From Odoribacter sp036657595 (GTDB taxonomy: Bacteria; Bacteroidota; Bacteroidia; Bacteroidales; Marinifilaceae): a stretch of 64,000 nucleotides of DNA. A program made the position numbers and the translations under genes. This document shows, in pieces, positions 8,833 to 18,813 of this stretch (positions within the stretch are counted from its first letter, which is position 1; the number at the start of each line of letters is the position of its first letter). The notes beneath the pieces were generated by a model that had not been told where the DNA came from, did not search any database, and saw nothing but the letters and a program-made list of their open reading frames with translations. Location: positions 8,685 through 72,684 of the forward strand of contig JAVXFZ010000006.1 of NCBI GenBank assembly GCA_036657595.1, written 5' to 3'.

Positions 8833-9033
8833 AACAGATTTATCAAGACCGGAAAAAATTAAAGCTATTTCTCCGAATGAAATTGAAAAGAAGGGGTCAA
8901 AAATAAATTTAAGAGCATAAATGATGCTATTTGTATGATATTTAAGGAAGAAAACACTTCGCCGGTCTATTTTTTCATTCGGTAGAAATCGAAATTTAAA
9001 TTTTCAATCCTCCATTATTTGATAAATTCTTAG

Positions 9034-9041
9034 TAATTTCG
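9034..9041 (+). promoter_or_regulatory. Candidate -7 box for aspS
   Basis: TAATTTCG differs at one base from TAnnTTTG and lies 48 nt before the aspS ATG. No clear -33 box is seen. Confidence 0.35.
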
Positions 9042-9088
9042 CCAATTGGTTAAATAGCGATAATATCTAATTTTTTAAAATAAACAAA

Positions 9089-10831
9089 ATGTATAGGACA
9101 CACACGTGTGGAGAGTTGCGGCTTGACAACGTAAACGAAAGCGTTTGCCTAAGCGGCTGGGTGCAAAAAGTCAGGAATCTTGGCTCTATGACATTTATTG
9201 ATCTCCGCGATAGATATGGGATTACTCAATTAGTCGTTGAAGAATCGGCTTCAGAAGAGATAAAAAATCAAATCGCCCAATTAGGACGTGAATTTGTGAT
9301 TCAGGCAACAGGAAAGGTGGTTGTACGAAGCAGTAAAAATAATAAAATACCAACGGGAGATATTGAAATCATACTTGAAGAAGTTACGATTCTCAGTCGT
9401 TCGGAAATTCCACCTTTCACCATTGAGGACAATACAGACGGCGGCGACGAAATTCGGATGAAATACCGGTATCTTGATCTGCGCCGTAGCGTAGTCAGAA
9501 AAAATTTGGAAATGCGCCACAAGATGGCTCAATTGATCCGGAATTATTTGGATGCTCAACATTTTCTTGAAATAGAAACGCCGGTATTGATTAAAAGTAC
9601 CCCCGAAGGAGCACGTGATTTTGTTGTCCCCTCCCGTATGAATCAGGGACAATTCTATGCATTGCCGCAAAGTCCGCAAACCTTCAAGCAATTGCTGATG
9701 GTAGCTGGTTTTGATCGTTATTGTCAGATTGTCAAATGTTTCCGTGATGAAGACTTACGGGCAGACCGTCAGCCGGAATTTACACAGATCGACTGTGAAA
9801 TGTCGTTTGTGGAGCGGGAAGATATATTGAATATTTTTGAAGGATTGATCAAGCATCTTTTCAAGGAATTGAGAGGTATTGATATTCCGGAGCTTCCCCG
9901 TATGACGTGGGCGGATGCGATGGAATATTACGGATGCGACAAACCGGATGTCCGTTTCGGGATGAAGTTTGTGAATCTGACGAAAGAAACGCAGGCGAAA
10001 GATTTTGTCGTATTTAATTCAGCAGAATATGTTGGGGCTATTTGTGCGCCGGATTGTGCCGTCTATACCCGCAAACAATTGGATGAGCTGACGGAATTTG
10101 TAAAACGTCCGCAAGTGGGAGCCAAAGGATTGGTGTACGTCAGGTATAATACAGACGGGACCTTGAAATCATCTGTTGATAAGTTTTATACGGAAGCTGA
10201 TCTGAAAGTATGGGCAGAAGCCTGTGGTGCAAAGCCGGGCGATTTGTTACTCCTCCTTTGCGGTCAAAAGAATAAGACGTTACCACAATTAAGCGAGTTA
10301 CGCTTGGAAATGGGCAATCGTCTTGGATTACGAGATAAGGATGTATTCAAACCTCTGTGGGTGGTTGATTTTCCTCTATTAGAATGGGACGAAGCGACAC
10401 AACGTTTTTACGCAATGCACCATCCGTTTACTTCTCCTAATCCGGAGGATGTGGATATGATGGAAAGCAATCCGGGAGCGGTGAGAGCAAATGCCTATGA
10501 TATGGTTATCAACGGTGTTGAAGTAGGCGGCGGTTCTATCCGTATCCACAACACAGAATTACAACAACGGATGTTCAAATGCTTAGGTTTCACACCGGAG
10601 CAGGCAGACAAACAATTCGGATTTCTGTTGAATGCGTTCAAGTACGGTGCGCCTCCTCACGGTGGTATTGCCTTTGGATTCGACCGATTGGTTTCTATGT
10701 TTGCAGGGCTTGACAGCATCCGCGACACCATCGCTTTTCCAAAGAATAATTCCGGACGGGATGTAATGATTGATTCTCCGTCAGAGATTTCACCGGAACA
10801 GTTTAAAGAGTTAGGGATTAAAATCAGTTAA
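9089..10831 (+). CDS. aspS: Aspartyl-tRNA synthetase (bacterial type)
   Basis: 580 residues, matching the bacterial form with a GAD insertion. An N-terminal OB-fold anticodon-binding domain (about 1-105, CGELRLDNVNESVCLSGWVQ) is followed by class II motifs: motif 2 FRDEDLRADRQPEFTQID, a GAD-type insert at about 290-410, and motif 3 GIAFGFDRLVSM near residue 540. It charges tRNA-Asp. AsnRS status, which would decide whether the enzyme is discriminating, cannot be judged from this window. holB follows 60 nt later on the same strand. Confidence 0.96.
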   Translation: MYRTHTCGELRLDNVNESVCLSGWVQKVRNLGSMTFIDLRDRYGITQLVVEESASEEIKNQIAQLGREFVIQATGKVVVRSSKNNKIPTGDIEIILEEVTILSRSEIPPFTIEDNTDGGDEIRMKYRYLDLRRSVVRKNLEMRHKMAQLIRNYLDAQHFLEIETPVLIKSTPEGARDFVVPSRMNQGQFYALPQSPQTFKQLLMVAGFDRYCQIVKCFRDEDLRADRQPEFTQIDCEMSFVEREDILNIFEGLIKHLFKELRGIDIPELPRMTWADAMEYYGCDKPDVRFGMKFVNLTKETQAKDFVVFNSAEYVGAICAPDCAVYTRKQLDELTEFVKRPQVGAKGLVYVRYNTDGTLKSSVDKFYTEADLKVWAEACGAKPGDLLLLLCGQKNKTLPQLSELRLEMGNRLGLRDKDVFKPLWVVDFPLLEWDEATQRFYAMHHPFTSPNPEDVDMMESNPGAVRANAYDMVINGVEVGGGSIRIHNTELQQRMFKCLGFTPEQADKQFGFLLNAFKYGAPPHGGIAFGFDRLVSMFAGLDSIRDTIAFPKNNSGRDVMIDSPSEISPEQFKELGIKIS

Positions 10832-10891
10832 TAGTTTTCGAGATTTACGATTTTTTCCAGCGTTACACAGCCACTATAAACCGTTAAAAGG

Positions 10892-12010
10892 ATGTTCAAA
10901 GATGTAATCGGACATAATGATATTAAGCAAAGGCTGGTAAATTCCCTTCAATCGGGACGTATCAGTCACGCACAGTTGTTTGCCGGCGACACGGGTTACG
11001 GTTCGTTGGCTTTAGCACTGGCATTTGCTCAATATGTATTCTGCACGGGCGACAAGAAGGAGGATGCCTGCGGTGTCTGTCCTTCGTGTCGAAAGATGCA
11101 GAAATACATTCATCCCGATTTACATTTTGTATTTCCGGTTGTCCGCAAGACAAAAAGTCCGGTGAGCGATGAATATATCAACGAATGGCGACATCTGCTC
11201 ACGCAAAATACATATTTCGGATTGGAGGAATGGTATACGGCAATGGGCGTGGAAGACAACGCTCAAGCCGCCATTTATACAGAGGAGAGTGTGAACATTC
11301 TGCGCAAACTGAATCTGAAATCGTTTGAGTCGGATTATAAAATTATGGTCGTTTGGTTGCCCGAAAAAATGAATCCGGAATGTGCCAACAAGCTATTAAA
11401 GATCATTGAAGAGCCTTACGACAAGACATTGTTTCTGATGGTATCAGAACATCCCGAACAAATTATTAATACGATACAATCGCGTTTACAGCGTATCCAT
11501 ATACCTCCCTTACAGGAAGAACAAATCAAACAGCATTTGGTCAACGACAAGGGAGTCACAGAACAAAAAGCAGACGAATATGCCCATATCGCGTCAGGGA
11601 GTTGGCACAAAGCCCTCCGAATGCTAAATGAAACGGAAGAACAGGTCTATAACCAAGAGAAATTCGCCAGCCTGATGCGACTTTGTTGGGAAAGGAAAAT
11701 GCTTCCGGTGAATGAATGGGTGAATGAAATCAGCGGTCTGGGACGGGAAAGACAAAAAAATTTTCTGATGCACTCTACCCGTATGGTCAGAGAAAATTTT
11801 ATCCGTAACTTTGGACTGGAAAAATTGAATTATATGACAGAGCGAGAAATGAATTTTTCGCAGCGTTTCTCGCCTTATATACACGAGGGAAATGTGATTC
11901 CGCTTACGACTGAGTTTGAACGAGCCTACAATGACATCGGTCGAAACGGGAATGCAAAAATTATTTTTACTGATTTATGTATTAAAGTGATGCAAAATAT
12001 CAGACCTTGA
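10892..12010 (+). CDS. holB: DNA polymerase III delta' subunit
   Basis: 372 residues. Delta' is the rigid clamp-loader subunit helping load the beta sliding clamp. The N-terminal AAA-like fold reads DVIGHNDIKQRLVNSL and HAQLFAGDTGYGSLALA; the P-loop lacks the GK(S/T), as in non-ATP-binding delta'. Zinc-type cysteines follow in CGVCPSCRKM (with an earlier FC). NKLLKIIEEP and QSRLQRIHIP are clamp-loader signatures. Its neighbour ricT is also next to holB in Bacillus, a conserved arrangement. It heads a likely five-gene run up to 16730. Confidence 0.88.
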   Translation: MFKDVIGHNDIKQRLVNSLQSGRISHAQLFAGDTGYGSLALALAFAQYVFCTGDKKEDACGVCPSCRKMQKYIHPDLHFVFPVVRKTKSPVSDEYINEWRHLLTQNTYFGLEEWYTAMGVEDNAQAAIYTEESVNILRKLNLKSFESDYKIMVVWLPEKMNPECANKLLKIIEEPYDKTLFLMVSEHPEQIINTIQSRLQRIHIPPLQEEQIKQHLVNDKGVTEQKADEYAHIASGSWHKALRMLNETEEQVYNQEKFASLMRLCWERKMLPVNEWVNEISGLGRERQKNFLMHSTRMVRENFIRNFGLEKLNYMTEREMNFSQRFSPYIHEGNVIPLTTEFERAYNDIGRNGNAKIIFTDLCIKVMQNIRP

Positions 12011-12132
12011 CAGGAAAATGGCTCCCAAAAGAAAAATAAAAAGCAACACACGAAAAATCCGGTGAGACGAGAACAACGAAATGGAAGAAATAGCGGAGAG
12101 CGACGAAAATAAGAATGAAATAATATTATTTT

Positions 12133-13752
12133 ATGAGTGAATTAATAGATAACGAAAATATAGATCAAGACGAAGAATTGTTTTCTGATGAAAACGAAGA
12201 TTTCGGGAATGAGCCAACAGAAGTGGAGGCTGAGGTAGAAAATTCAGAGAATACGCTTGAAATAAAAGAGGAAATAGTGGTGGAGGAATTTGAAGAGGAG
12301 GAAGAGGAAAGCGACGAAATGGAAGCGTCAGAAGCCATTGAAGCAGGAGAATTTGCGCCGCAAAAGAAAAAGGAGGACGAAGAAGAAGAGGTGCAACCGC
12401 TTCATACCAAGCATCCCAGACCGGACATCCCTATCATCGATCACCGGCTGTTGTCCGGTAAATTATCGGTCTATAATTGGCTGGAAGATTTACCTACAAC
12501 GAATTGTGTACCGGAAATTGTTGAAGTACAATTTAAAAATACTCGAAAAGGTTTTTACAATAATCCGTCCAATCTGCCTTTACAAAAAGGAGATATTGTC
12601 GCCGTAGAAGCTGCTTTGGGGCACGATATTGGAGTAATCTCTCTTTCAGGTGAATTGGTGAAGGAACAAATACGCCTGAAAAGAATTGATCTGGAACGTA
12701 ATCCGCTAAAAAAGGTTTACAGGAAAGCGAAACCACACGATATAGAAAAATGGCAACAAGCCATCGCATTGGAACACGAAACAATGATCCGTTCCCGAAA
12801 GATTGCAGCAGATCTTAATTTGAATATGAAAATAGGAGATGTTGAATATCAGGGAGATAAGACGAAAGCGATCTTTTATTATATTGCTGACGACCGGGTG
12901 GATTTCCGTACCTTGATTAAAGTGTTGGCAGAAACATTTCGCATCCGTATTGAGATGAAGCAGATCGGAACGCGTCAGGAAGCAGGGCGTATCGGAGGCA
13001 TTGGTCCTTGCGGACGTAAATTATGTTGTTCGAGTTTTATTACGAATTTTATTTCTGTATCTACTTCAGCAGCCCGCTATCAGGATATTTCCCTGAATCC
13101 TCAAAAATTAGCCGGACAATGTGGTAAATTAAAATGTTGTCTGAACTACGAAGTAGATGCTTATCTTGATGCACAGAAGGATTTTCCGTCAAGCAATATA
13201 CCATTGAACACGGGTAACGGACTTCTTTATCATCAAAAAACAGATATTTTCGGACAAATGATGTCGTACACTCCTGACAAGGAAGGAAAAGGTATTTTTA
13301 TACAAATTCCGGTGAGACGGGTGAAAGAAATTATCACGATGAACCGGAAGGGTATTATCCCGCCTCAAGCGGTTGAAATCCGTGAGGATGAACCGGTAGA
13401 CATCAAATATACGGATGGTGTGGGCGAAGAAAGTTTGAATCGTTTTGACGAGAAAAAACAGAAAAAACAACATTCTAAGTTCCGGAACAATAATAACCGT
13501 GAAAACGGCAACAACAATGTTCCACGAAACGAAAAGATCGAAAAGACCGGAGGAAGTGAGGGTCGGAATGAAAATAAAAACGCAATCCCGAATAACGGAA
13601 GCGATAATAATAATCGTCCGAATAACAATCGGCAGGGCAGTCCACGACCTTTTAGGAATGGACCCCGCCCGGAACAACGCAAAGATCCAAAGTCTTTATC
13701 AAAGCCGAAACCCAAGACCGATCAGGACGTTAAACCTCAAAATGAACAATAA
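12133..13752 (+). CDS. PSP1-domain protein, RicT/YaaT type, with disordered ends
   Basis: 539 residues. The core (about 110-400) is a PSP1 domain with the cysteine-rich GPCGRKLCCSSF and GQCGKLKCCLNYE, typical of RicT. In Bacillus, RicT joins RicA and RicF in an Fe-S complex that assists RNase Y-dependent RNA maturation. The first ~100 residues are very acidic (repeated EEE runs). The last ~110 are Asn/Lys/Arg-rich low complexity. Both look disordered and are absent from the Bacillus protein. It follows holB and its stop overlaps the next start (TAATG). The Bacteroidetes function is unproven. Confidence 0.85.
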   Translation: MSELIDNENIDQDEELFSDENEDFGNEPTEVEAEVENSENTLEIKEEIVVEEFEEEEEESDEMEASEAIEAGEFAPQKKKEDEEEEVQPLHTKHPRPDIPIIDHRLLSGKLSVYNWLEDLPTTNCVPEIVEVQFKNTRKGFYNNPSNLPLQKGDIVAVEAALGHDIGVISLSGELVKEQIRLKRIDLERNPLKKVYRKAKPHDIEKWQQAIALEHETMIRSRKIAADLNLNMKIGDVEYQGDKTKAIFYYIADDRVDFRTLIKVLAETFRIRIEMKQIGTRQEAGRIGGIGPCGRKLCCSSFITNFISVSTSAARYQDISLNPQKLAGQCGKLKCCLNYEVDAYLDAQKDFPSSNIPLNTGNGLLYHQKTDIFGQMMSYTPDKEGKGIFIQIPVRRVKEIITMNRKGIIPPQAVEIREDEPVDIKYTDGVGEESLNRFDEKKQKKQHSKFRNNNNRENGNNNVPRNEKIEKTGGSEGRNENKNAIPNNGSDNNNRPNNNRQGSPRPFRNGPRPEQRKDPKSLSKPKPKTDQDVKPQNEQ

Positions 13753-14570
13753 TGCAGAGCTATCGTCCGTTTTCCGGTATCACCCCAGCAGTTAAAATGC
13801 TGCTGATCCTAAATGTAGTTATGTATTTTTTAGCTATGTTTTTGGATCGGAATTTTCATATAGATACGGCAGATATGTTGGGACTTCATTTGCCCCAATC
13901 CATTTTTTGGAATCCCTGGCAATATGTCACGCATATGTTTATGCACGGTAGTATTAGCCATTTATTCTTCAATATGTTTGCCTTGTTTATGTTCGGGCGG
14001 ATATTGGAATCGGTATGGGGCTCCCGACGGTTTCTTATCTTTTATTTTGTCTGCGGCATCGGTGCAGGCACATTAAACAGTCTGATCGGCTGGTTTGAAG
14101 TACACCGGCTATTGGAACAATATCAAGCTTTCAAAAGCGCACCAAGCCCTGAGCTATTGTCTGAATTTGTCAAGAATCAAGTAGCCAATCCGGCAAGTTG
14201 GGTATGGGAAGTGATTGATAGTTGGATTAATCAACCCAACTCACAGGAATACATTCAGGCTGGTGAGGTTTTGTTTCAACGAATTATTGACGCAAAAATA
14301 AATGTTCCGATGATAGGGGCTTCGGGTGCCATTTTCGGTATATTGCTGGCATTCGGTATGTTGTTCCCCAACACAGAGCTTTATTTGATGTTTATACCTA
14401 TTCCCATCAAAGCAAAGTATTTTGTACTGGGCTACGGATTGATTGAACTCTTTTTGGGATTTCAAAATAGTGCCAGCGACAACGTAGCACATTTTGCCCA
14501 CCTTGGAGGAATGCTGTTTGGTTATATTTTATTAAAATATTGGGGCAGAAAAAGTAAAAAGTTTTATTAA
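13752..14570 (+). CDS. Rhomboid family intramembrane serine protease
   Basis: 272 residues with about six membrane segments. The catalytic dyad is visible: Ser in GASGAIFG and His in AHLGGMLFG. HMFMHGSISHLFFNMFALFMFG supplies the conserved HxxxN motif in the loop/TM2 region. Rhomboids cleave substrates within the membrane. The start overlaps the ricT stop by one base, so translation is probably coupled. A periplasmic or loop insertion (about 105-180) separates the early helices from the GxSG helix. The substrate is unknown. Confidence 0.9.
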   Translation: MQSYRPFSGITPAVKMLLILNVVMYFLAMFLDRNFHIDTADMLGLHLPQSIFWNPWQYVTHMFMHGSISHLFFNMFALFMFGRILESVWGSRRFLIFYFVCGIGAGTLNSLIGWFEVHRLLEQYQAFKSAPSPELLSEFVKNQVANPASWVWEVIDSWINQPNSQEYIQAGEVLFQRIIDAKINVPMIGASGAIFGILLAFGMLFPNTELYLMFIPIPIKAKYFVLGYGLIELFLGFQNSASDNVAHFAHLGGMLFGYILLKYWGRKSKKFY

Positions 14571-14656
14571 ACAAGTCTATTGGAGCAAGGAGATATATTC
14601 CATCTATAGCAATTCACTTTCTGCAATTCTTCGCAGGTGTGAATTATAAATCATTA

Positions 14657-15592
14657 ATGAGAATGTATTACAAAGAATACGGAGGCAATTATTCAGAAGG
14701 GATACTGGAAGGTTTTAAAAATTCTTTTCGGAAGGGATCTTCTTTAACACGACTGATCTACATCAATTGCGGTGTGTTTTTGGGATTGAAGATTGTCTAT
14801 GTCCTGATGTTACTGACAGGGGTAGGAGATAGTTTTTATCCGACCGTGTTGGAATGGATAGGAGTACCGGCAGATCTTGAATATCTCCTTTACCGCCCGT
14901 GGAGTTTGTTCACCTATATGTTCACACAATTTGAATTTTTGCATCTATTGTTCAATATGTTGTGGCTATATTGGTTTGGTTCTTTTTTCCTGAATCATTT
15001 TTCTGAAAAAAGTCTCACAGGTGTTTATTTACTGGGGGGATTGGCTGGAGCTTTGTTGTATGTCGGTGCTTATAATGTTTTCCCTTATTTTGACCAGCTC
15101 ACCCGTTTGTCATCGTGGGCTATCGGATCATCAGCATCTGTTATGGCTATTGTCTTTGCCGTATGTACCTATTTGCCTCATCAAAAAGTATATATTTTTT
15201 TGATCGGACCTGTCAAGTTGATTTATTTAGCTCTTTTCACCGCTTTGATTGATGTACTCAGTATCCAATCAGGTAATGCAGGCGGACACATCGCACACTT
15301 AGGAGGAGCGTTGTTTGGCTGGCTATTTATTTTGGGCATTCAACGAAATAGGAATATCACCTCCGGCGTTATTCATCTTTTCTCCAAAAGTAATCGCTGG
15401 TTTTCACGAAAAAGGAGTATGCGGGTAAAGCATACAAAAAATGTTTCAGCAATGAATGACCGCGAATACAATGAATATAAGAGGAATCAAAATGACAAAA
15501 TGAATAAAATATTGGATAAAATTTCCCAATCGGGCTATGAAAGCCTAAGCCGAGAAGAAAAGGAGATTTTATTCCGTTCAGGAAAAAATTAA
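14657..15592 (+). CDS. Second rhomboid family protein, with cytoplasmic tail
   Basis: About 311 residues from the ATG at 14657; a GTG at 14639 would add six. Six or so membrane helices include FLHLLFNMLWLYWFG, the putative active Ser in AIGSSASVMAI, and HIAHLGGALFG with the His. The Ser motif is GSSAS rather than the strict GxSG, a variant seen in active and inactive rhomboids, so activity is uncertain. A charged C-terminal tail of about 80 residues follows the last helix. It is distinct from, and 86 nt after, the first rhomboid. The pair plus a membrane-anchored nuclease-fold protein form a likely operon with holB-ricT. Confidence 0.82.
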   Translation: MRMYYKEYGGNYSEGILEGFKNSFRKGSSLTRLIYINCGVFLGLKIVYVLMLLTGVGDSFYPTVLEWIGVPADLEYLLYRPWSLFTYMFTQFEFLHLLFNMLWLYWFGSFFLNHFSEKSLTGVYLLGGLAGALLYVGAYNVFPYFDQLTRLSSWAIGSSASVMAIVFAVCTYLPHQKVYIFLIGPVKLIYLALFTALIDVLSIQSGNAGGHIAHLGGALFGWLFILGIQRNRNITSGVIHLFSKSNRWFSRKRSMRVKHTKNVSAMNDREYNEYKRNQNDKMNKILDKISQSGYESLSREEKEILFRSGKN

Positions 15593-15662
15593 AAATAACT
15601 ATCAAGCTAAAGAGAAAAAAATGTCCGACTTAGTTTAACATCGGTTCCGAAAAGATGATGCT

Positions 15663-16730
15663 ATGATGAAATTATTGGATAAAATCGTTTTATTTGTCAG
15701 TTCTATCGCTATGTTAGGATTACTGGGAGCTTATACCGCTTCGTATGTGAATCCTAATACTTTCGTATGGCCATCATTGTTGGGACTGGCTTATCCGTAT
15801 TTGCTCATCGCCAATATTATTTTATTATTGTATTGGATCACCCGTTGGAAGAAGGCAGCATTTGCCGTATTGATTGTTATACTCTTGGGAATACCGTCCT
15901 TTATGACGTATTATGGCACCGCCAGTGATAATGAGCAGGAAAAAGATTCTGATATATCGTTATTGTCGTATAATATCCGTTATTTCGATGTTTATAAATG
16001 GTCGAATCAGGAGGATACAAAAGAAAAACTTTTTAATTATCTGAATCATTTCAAAGGGGATGTGATCTGCCTGCAAGAATTTTCTACTAATGACAATTCT
16101 TCATTTCAAAAGACAATTATCTATAACCTGAAATCGTTCCCCTATTATCACATATACAAGGATATGGCTATATTTTCCCGAATCCCTTTTATCCGAAAAG
16201 GAAATATATTTTTTGATCCTCAATATTCCAGTTCGTGTATCTATTGCGACATTCCACTGTGTGGCGATACGGTGCGCATCTATTCTGTGCATTTGGAATC
16301 TTACAAGTTAGGAAAAAAAGAAAGACAATTTATGAAGGATATCAGCCAAGGAGTAAAAAGTAATAATATACCTGAAAAGGTGAAGAATCTGACAAAACGT
16401 CTGACAACAGCCAATAAGAATAGGGCCTTACAAGCCGAGCAAATTAAAAGACATTTACAGAAATCACCTTATCAGGTAGTTCTCTGCGGTGATTTCAACG
16501 ATACCCCTTTATCATATACTTACAAAAAACTCAAAGGTGAATTGGAAGATTCTTTTATCGAAAAAGGGCGTGGATTAGGAAATACTTATATCGGAGAATT
16601 TCCTTCTTTCCGAATTGATTATATTTTACACACACCCAACTTAGAAACAGTCAGCTATTCTCGTAATCATATCCAATTATCCGATCATTATCCGATAACA
16701 AGTAAGTTGAGAATGAAAAATCGAAAATAA
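15663..16730 (+). CDS. Membrane-anchored endonuclease/exonuclease/phosphatase (EEP) family protein
   Basis: 355 residues. Three N-terminal hydrophobic segments (about 5-85) precede an EEP domain with SLLSYNIRYFD, DVICLQEF (metal Glu), SVHLES, LCGDFNDTP and LSDHYPIT. The fold serves DNases, sphingomyelinases and phosphoinositide phosphatases, so the substrate cannot be set from motifs. The catalytic domain probably faces the periplasm or membrane surface. It is the last gene of the holB-ricT-rhomboid run. Confidence 0.85.
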   Translation: MMKLLDKIVLFVSSIAMLGLLGAYTASYVNPNTFVWPSLLGLAYPYLLIANIILLLYWITRWKKAAFAVLIVILLGIPSFMTYYGTASDNEQEKDSDISLLSYNIRYFDVYKWSNQEDTKEKLFNYLNHFKGDVICLQEFSTNDNSSFQKTIIYNLKSFPYYHIYKDMAIFSRIPFIRKGNIFFDPQYSSSCIYCDIPLCGDTVRIYSVHLESYKLGKKERQFMKDISQGVKSNNIPEKVKNLTKRLTTANKNRALQAEQIKRHLQKSPYQVVLCGDFNDTPLSYTYKKLKGELEDSFIEKGRGLGNTYIGEFPSFRIDYILHTPNLETVSYSRNHIQLSDHYPITSKLRMKNRK

Positions 16731-16910
16731 AGGAATCGACTTGTTTATTATTTTCATCGCCTATTTTAAAAGAAGGATTTACACGACTAAAATAGATGTA
16801 TCATTGTTCTGTATATATAAAAAGCCATTGTCTTTATCCCTTGCAAACATTCATCCATTCAATTTTACTGTATTTTTTTTGGAATATCTTTAATTTATTC
16901 TATTTTTGCT

Positions 16911-16918
16911 GCAACTAT
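16911..16918 (+). promoter_or_regulatory. -7 box for tRNA-Ala
   Basis: TATTTTTG matches TAnnTTTG, with TTTA at 16889-16892 as a weak -33. Initiation near 16925 would be about 18 nt before the mature tRNA. The remaining 16731-16910 stretch is AT-rich and holds no gene I can support. Confidence 0.55.
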
Positions 16919-16942
16919 TAAAATGATGAATAAAATAGCAAA

Positions 16943-17016
<74 letters not shown>

Positions 17017-17043
17017 CAGGAAGTTCTTAAAGTTTGTAAAGTT

Positions 17044-17099
17044 CATAAAGTTTATGATTGAAAGTAAGCCTGATTAGGAAACTTTCCATTAACTTTATG
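17044..17099 (+). terminator. Nested imperfect hairpin downstream of tRNA-Ala
   Basis: The outer arms CATAAAGTT (17044-17052) and AACTTTATG (17091-17099) enclose the inner arms GAAAGT (17060-17065) and ACTTTC (17081-17086). It lies 28 nt after the tRNA and may mark its transcript end. There is no clean T-run. Confidence 0.35.
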
Positions 17100-17164
17100 G
17101 ACTTTATATATTTAAATAAGTATGTATAGTCAGAAATATTAACTAATTCTTATTGTCATTATCA

Positions 17165-18256
17165 ATGGAAGAATCAGAACAAAAACTGACAAAAAAAATC
17201 AGTCCTTATAAGATCATTTACCCGATTATTATCGGTCTGGCAGTTGTATCTTATATGCTTTATAAGGAATTTGACATCACAGCTTTCCAACAGATCACTT
17301 TCACTTGGAATACTGTATTCTGGCTTTTGGTGGCTCTGATGTGTATGTTTGTTCGCGATTTAGGTTATGTCATTCGTATTCGGGTACTTTCAGGCGACCG
17401 TTTAAGCTGGATCAAATCCATCCGGATTATCTTTTTATGGGAATTTACTTCGGCTGTCACTCCTTCAGCTATCGGCGGAACCAGTCTGGCTATATTATTT
17501 GTAAATAAAGAGGGTATTAAAGTGGGACGCAGCTCTGCAATGGTGATGGCAACCTCTTTTCTGGACGAACTTTATTTTATACTGATGTTTCCCCTTATCT
17601 TATTATGCGTTAGCCAAAGTGCCTTGTGGAATATGCCGGGAGTAAATTCAGGGGTCAGTCAGAGTTTGATTTTATTCGCTGTCGGCGGTTATTTGATTAA
17701 ATTAGCTTATCTGATCGTCCTCAGCTATGGTCTGTTTAAGAATCCCAGAGGACTGAAGTATTTGCTTATGAAATGTTTTAAGCTGAAATTACTTCGTAAA
17801 TGGCGGCATAACGCCAATGAAGCAGGATCGGATATCGTCCGCAATTCATACGAATTACGCCACATGCCATTCCTTTTTTGGATGAAAACATTCGGAGCAA
17901 CATTTCTATCCTGGACAGCACGTTATTGGGTTGTTAATGCTATTTTAATGGCATTTTGGGCAGGTAATTATAATTGGGCTACTCAATTTTTAATCTTTGC
18001 CCGTCAACTGGTGATGTGGATTATGATGCTGGTCAGCCCTACTCCCGGAGGTAGCGGATTTGCTGAATTTGTATTTAAAGAATATTTGGGGGAATTTCTT
18101 CCAAGCGCAGGACTTGCCATTGCAATGGCGATTCTTTGGCGATTAATTACTTATTATCCTTATCTGATCGCCGGCGTATTCTTCGTACCAAGATGGGTTA
18201 GTAAACATTTCGGCTCTCAACGTTCGAAAAAAATAAACGAGCTATCGAAAAATTAA
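17165..18256 (+). CDS. Flippase-like / LPG-synthase-TM-region membrane protein (UPF0104)
   Basis: 363 residues from the ATG at 17165; an in-frame TTG at 17153 is less likely. Around eight hydrophobic helices carry the family signatures LWEFTSAVTPSAIGGTSLA and SPTPGGSGFAEFVF. The family is named from the membrane part of lysylphosphatidylglycerol synthase (MprF), whose membrane domain flips lipids. No aminoacyl-transferase domain is attached here. It may flip or export a lipid or glycolipid. The downstream small gene is 28 nt away and probably cotranscribed. Confidence 0.82.
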   Translation: MEESEQKLTKKISPYKIIYPIIIGLAVVSYMLYKEFDITAFQQITFTWNTVFWLLVALMCMFVRDLGYVIRIRVLSGDRLSWIKSIRIIFLWEFTSAVTPSAIGGTSLAILFVNKEGIKVGRSSAMVMATSFLDELYFILMFPLILLCVSQSALWNMPGVNSGVSQSLILFAVGGYLIKLAYLIVLSYGLFKNPRGLKYLLMKCFKLKLLRKWRHNANEAGSDIVRNSYELRHMPFLFWMKTFGATFLSWTARYWVVNAILMAFWAGNYNWATQFLIFARQLVMWIMMLVSPTPGGSGFAEFVFKEYLGEFLPSAGLAIAMAILWRLITYYPYLIAGVFFVPRWVSKHFGSQRSKKINELSKN

Positions 18257-18284
18257 AAAATGTCATTATTAATCGGATATCAAT

Positions 18285-18602
18285 ATGTTTCTATTATTCA
18301 AAAAACCGGAATACAGGAAATTTAATCTTCAACCTCGTTACTGGGATCCTGAAAAAGAAAAACGAGAAGAACGAGAGAAAAGGATTAGGGCAGAACTCGG
18401 ATTGAAAGACGAGAACGACCCGTATATGCCCAATATAGAAGGAAAATTCAGACAAGAATATAAGAAACGGAAATCAGAACGTAGTGGGCTTAATTCATCG
18501 TATAGCCTCCGTCTGTTTATGATCCTAATTATGCTATTCCTCGCAGCATTTTATGTATTTATTAAAAATCCGGAAGGTCTGCTGAAATTCTTTGGACTTT
18601 AA
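18285..18602 (+). CDS. Small single-helix membrane protein of unknown function
   Basis: 105 residues, not assigned to a named family by me. The first ~75 are charged and Glu/Lys/Arg-rich (DPEKEKREEREKRIRAELGL), probably an alpha-helical cytoplasmic part. A single hydrophobic helix lies at about 80-97 (LFMILIMLFLAAFYVFI), with a short tail after it. It is downstream of the flippase-like gene, 28 nt apart, which suggests a shared transcript and perhaps a shared membrane complex. No signal peptide or catalytic motif is seen. Confidence 0.7.
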   Translation: MFLLFKKPEYRKFNLQPRYWDPEKEKREEREKRIRAELGLKDENDPYMPNIEGKFRQEYKKRKSERSGLNSSYSLRLFMILIMLFLAAFYVFIKNPEGLLKFFGL

Positions 18603-18813
18603 GGCTCTTGACAAATTGATTGCTTTTGTAAGTTTCTTGGAATCTTATCGTTCAAACTTTTAAAAAGAGCAAGCATTTTTTGACATCCCTTAAAAAAGAT
18701 CAATTAAGCAGAGATTGACTAAAAATGAGGTTTTATCTTTATCTTTAAACGTTCATTTTTAGTGTTCCTAATTTTAATCTTTAACCTATCGCTTTTAAGC
18801 TTTTTACCTTTAT

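Noticed and set aside
13189..13795. Several long open frames on both strands over the 3' part of the PSP1 gene
   Set aside because: The Asn/Lys/Arg-rich low-complexity tail of the real gene lacks stops in other frames; none has a plausible product.
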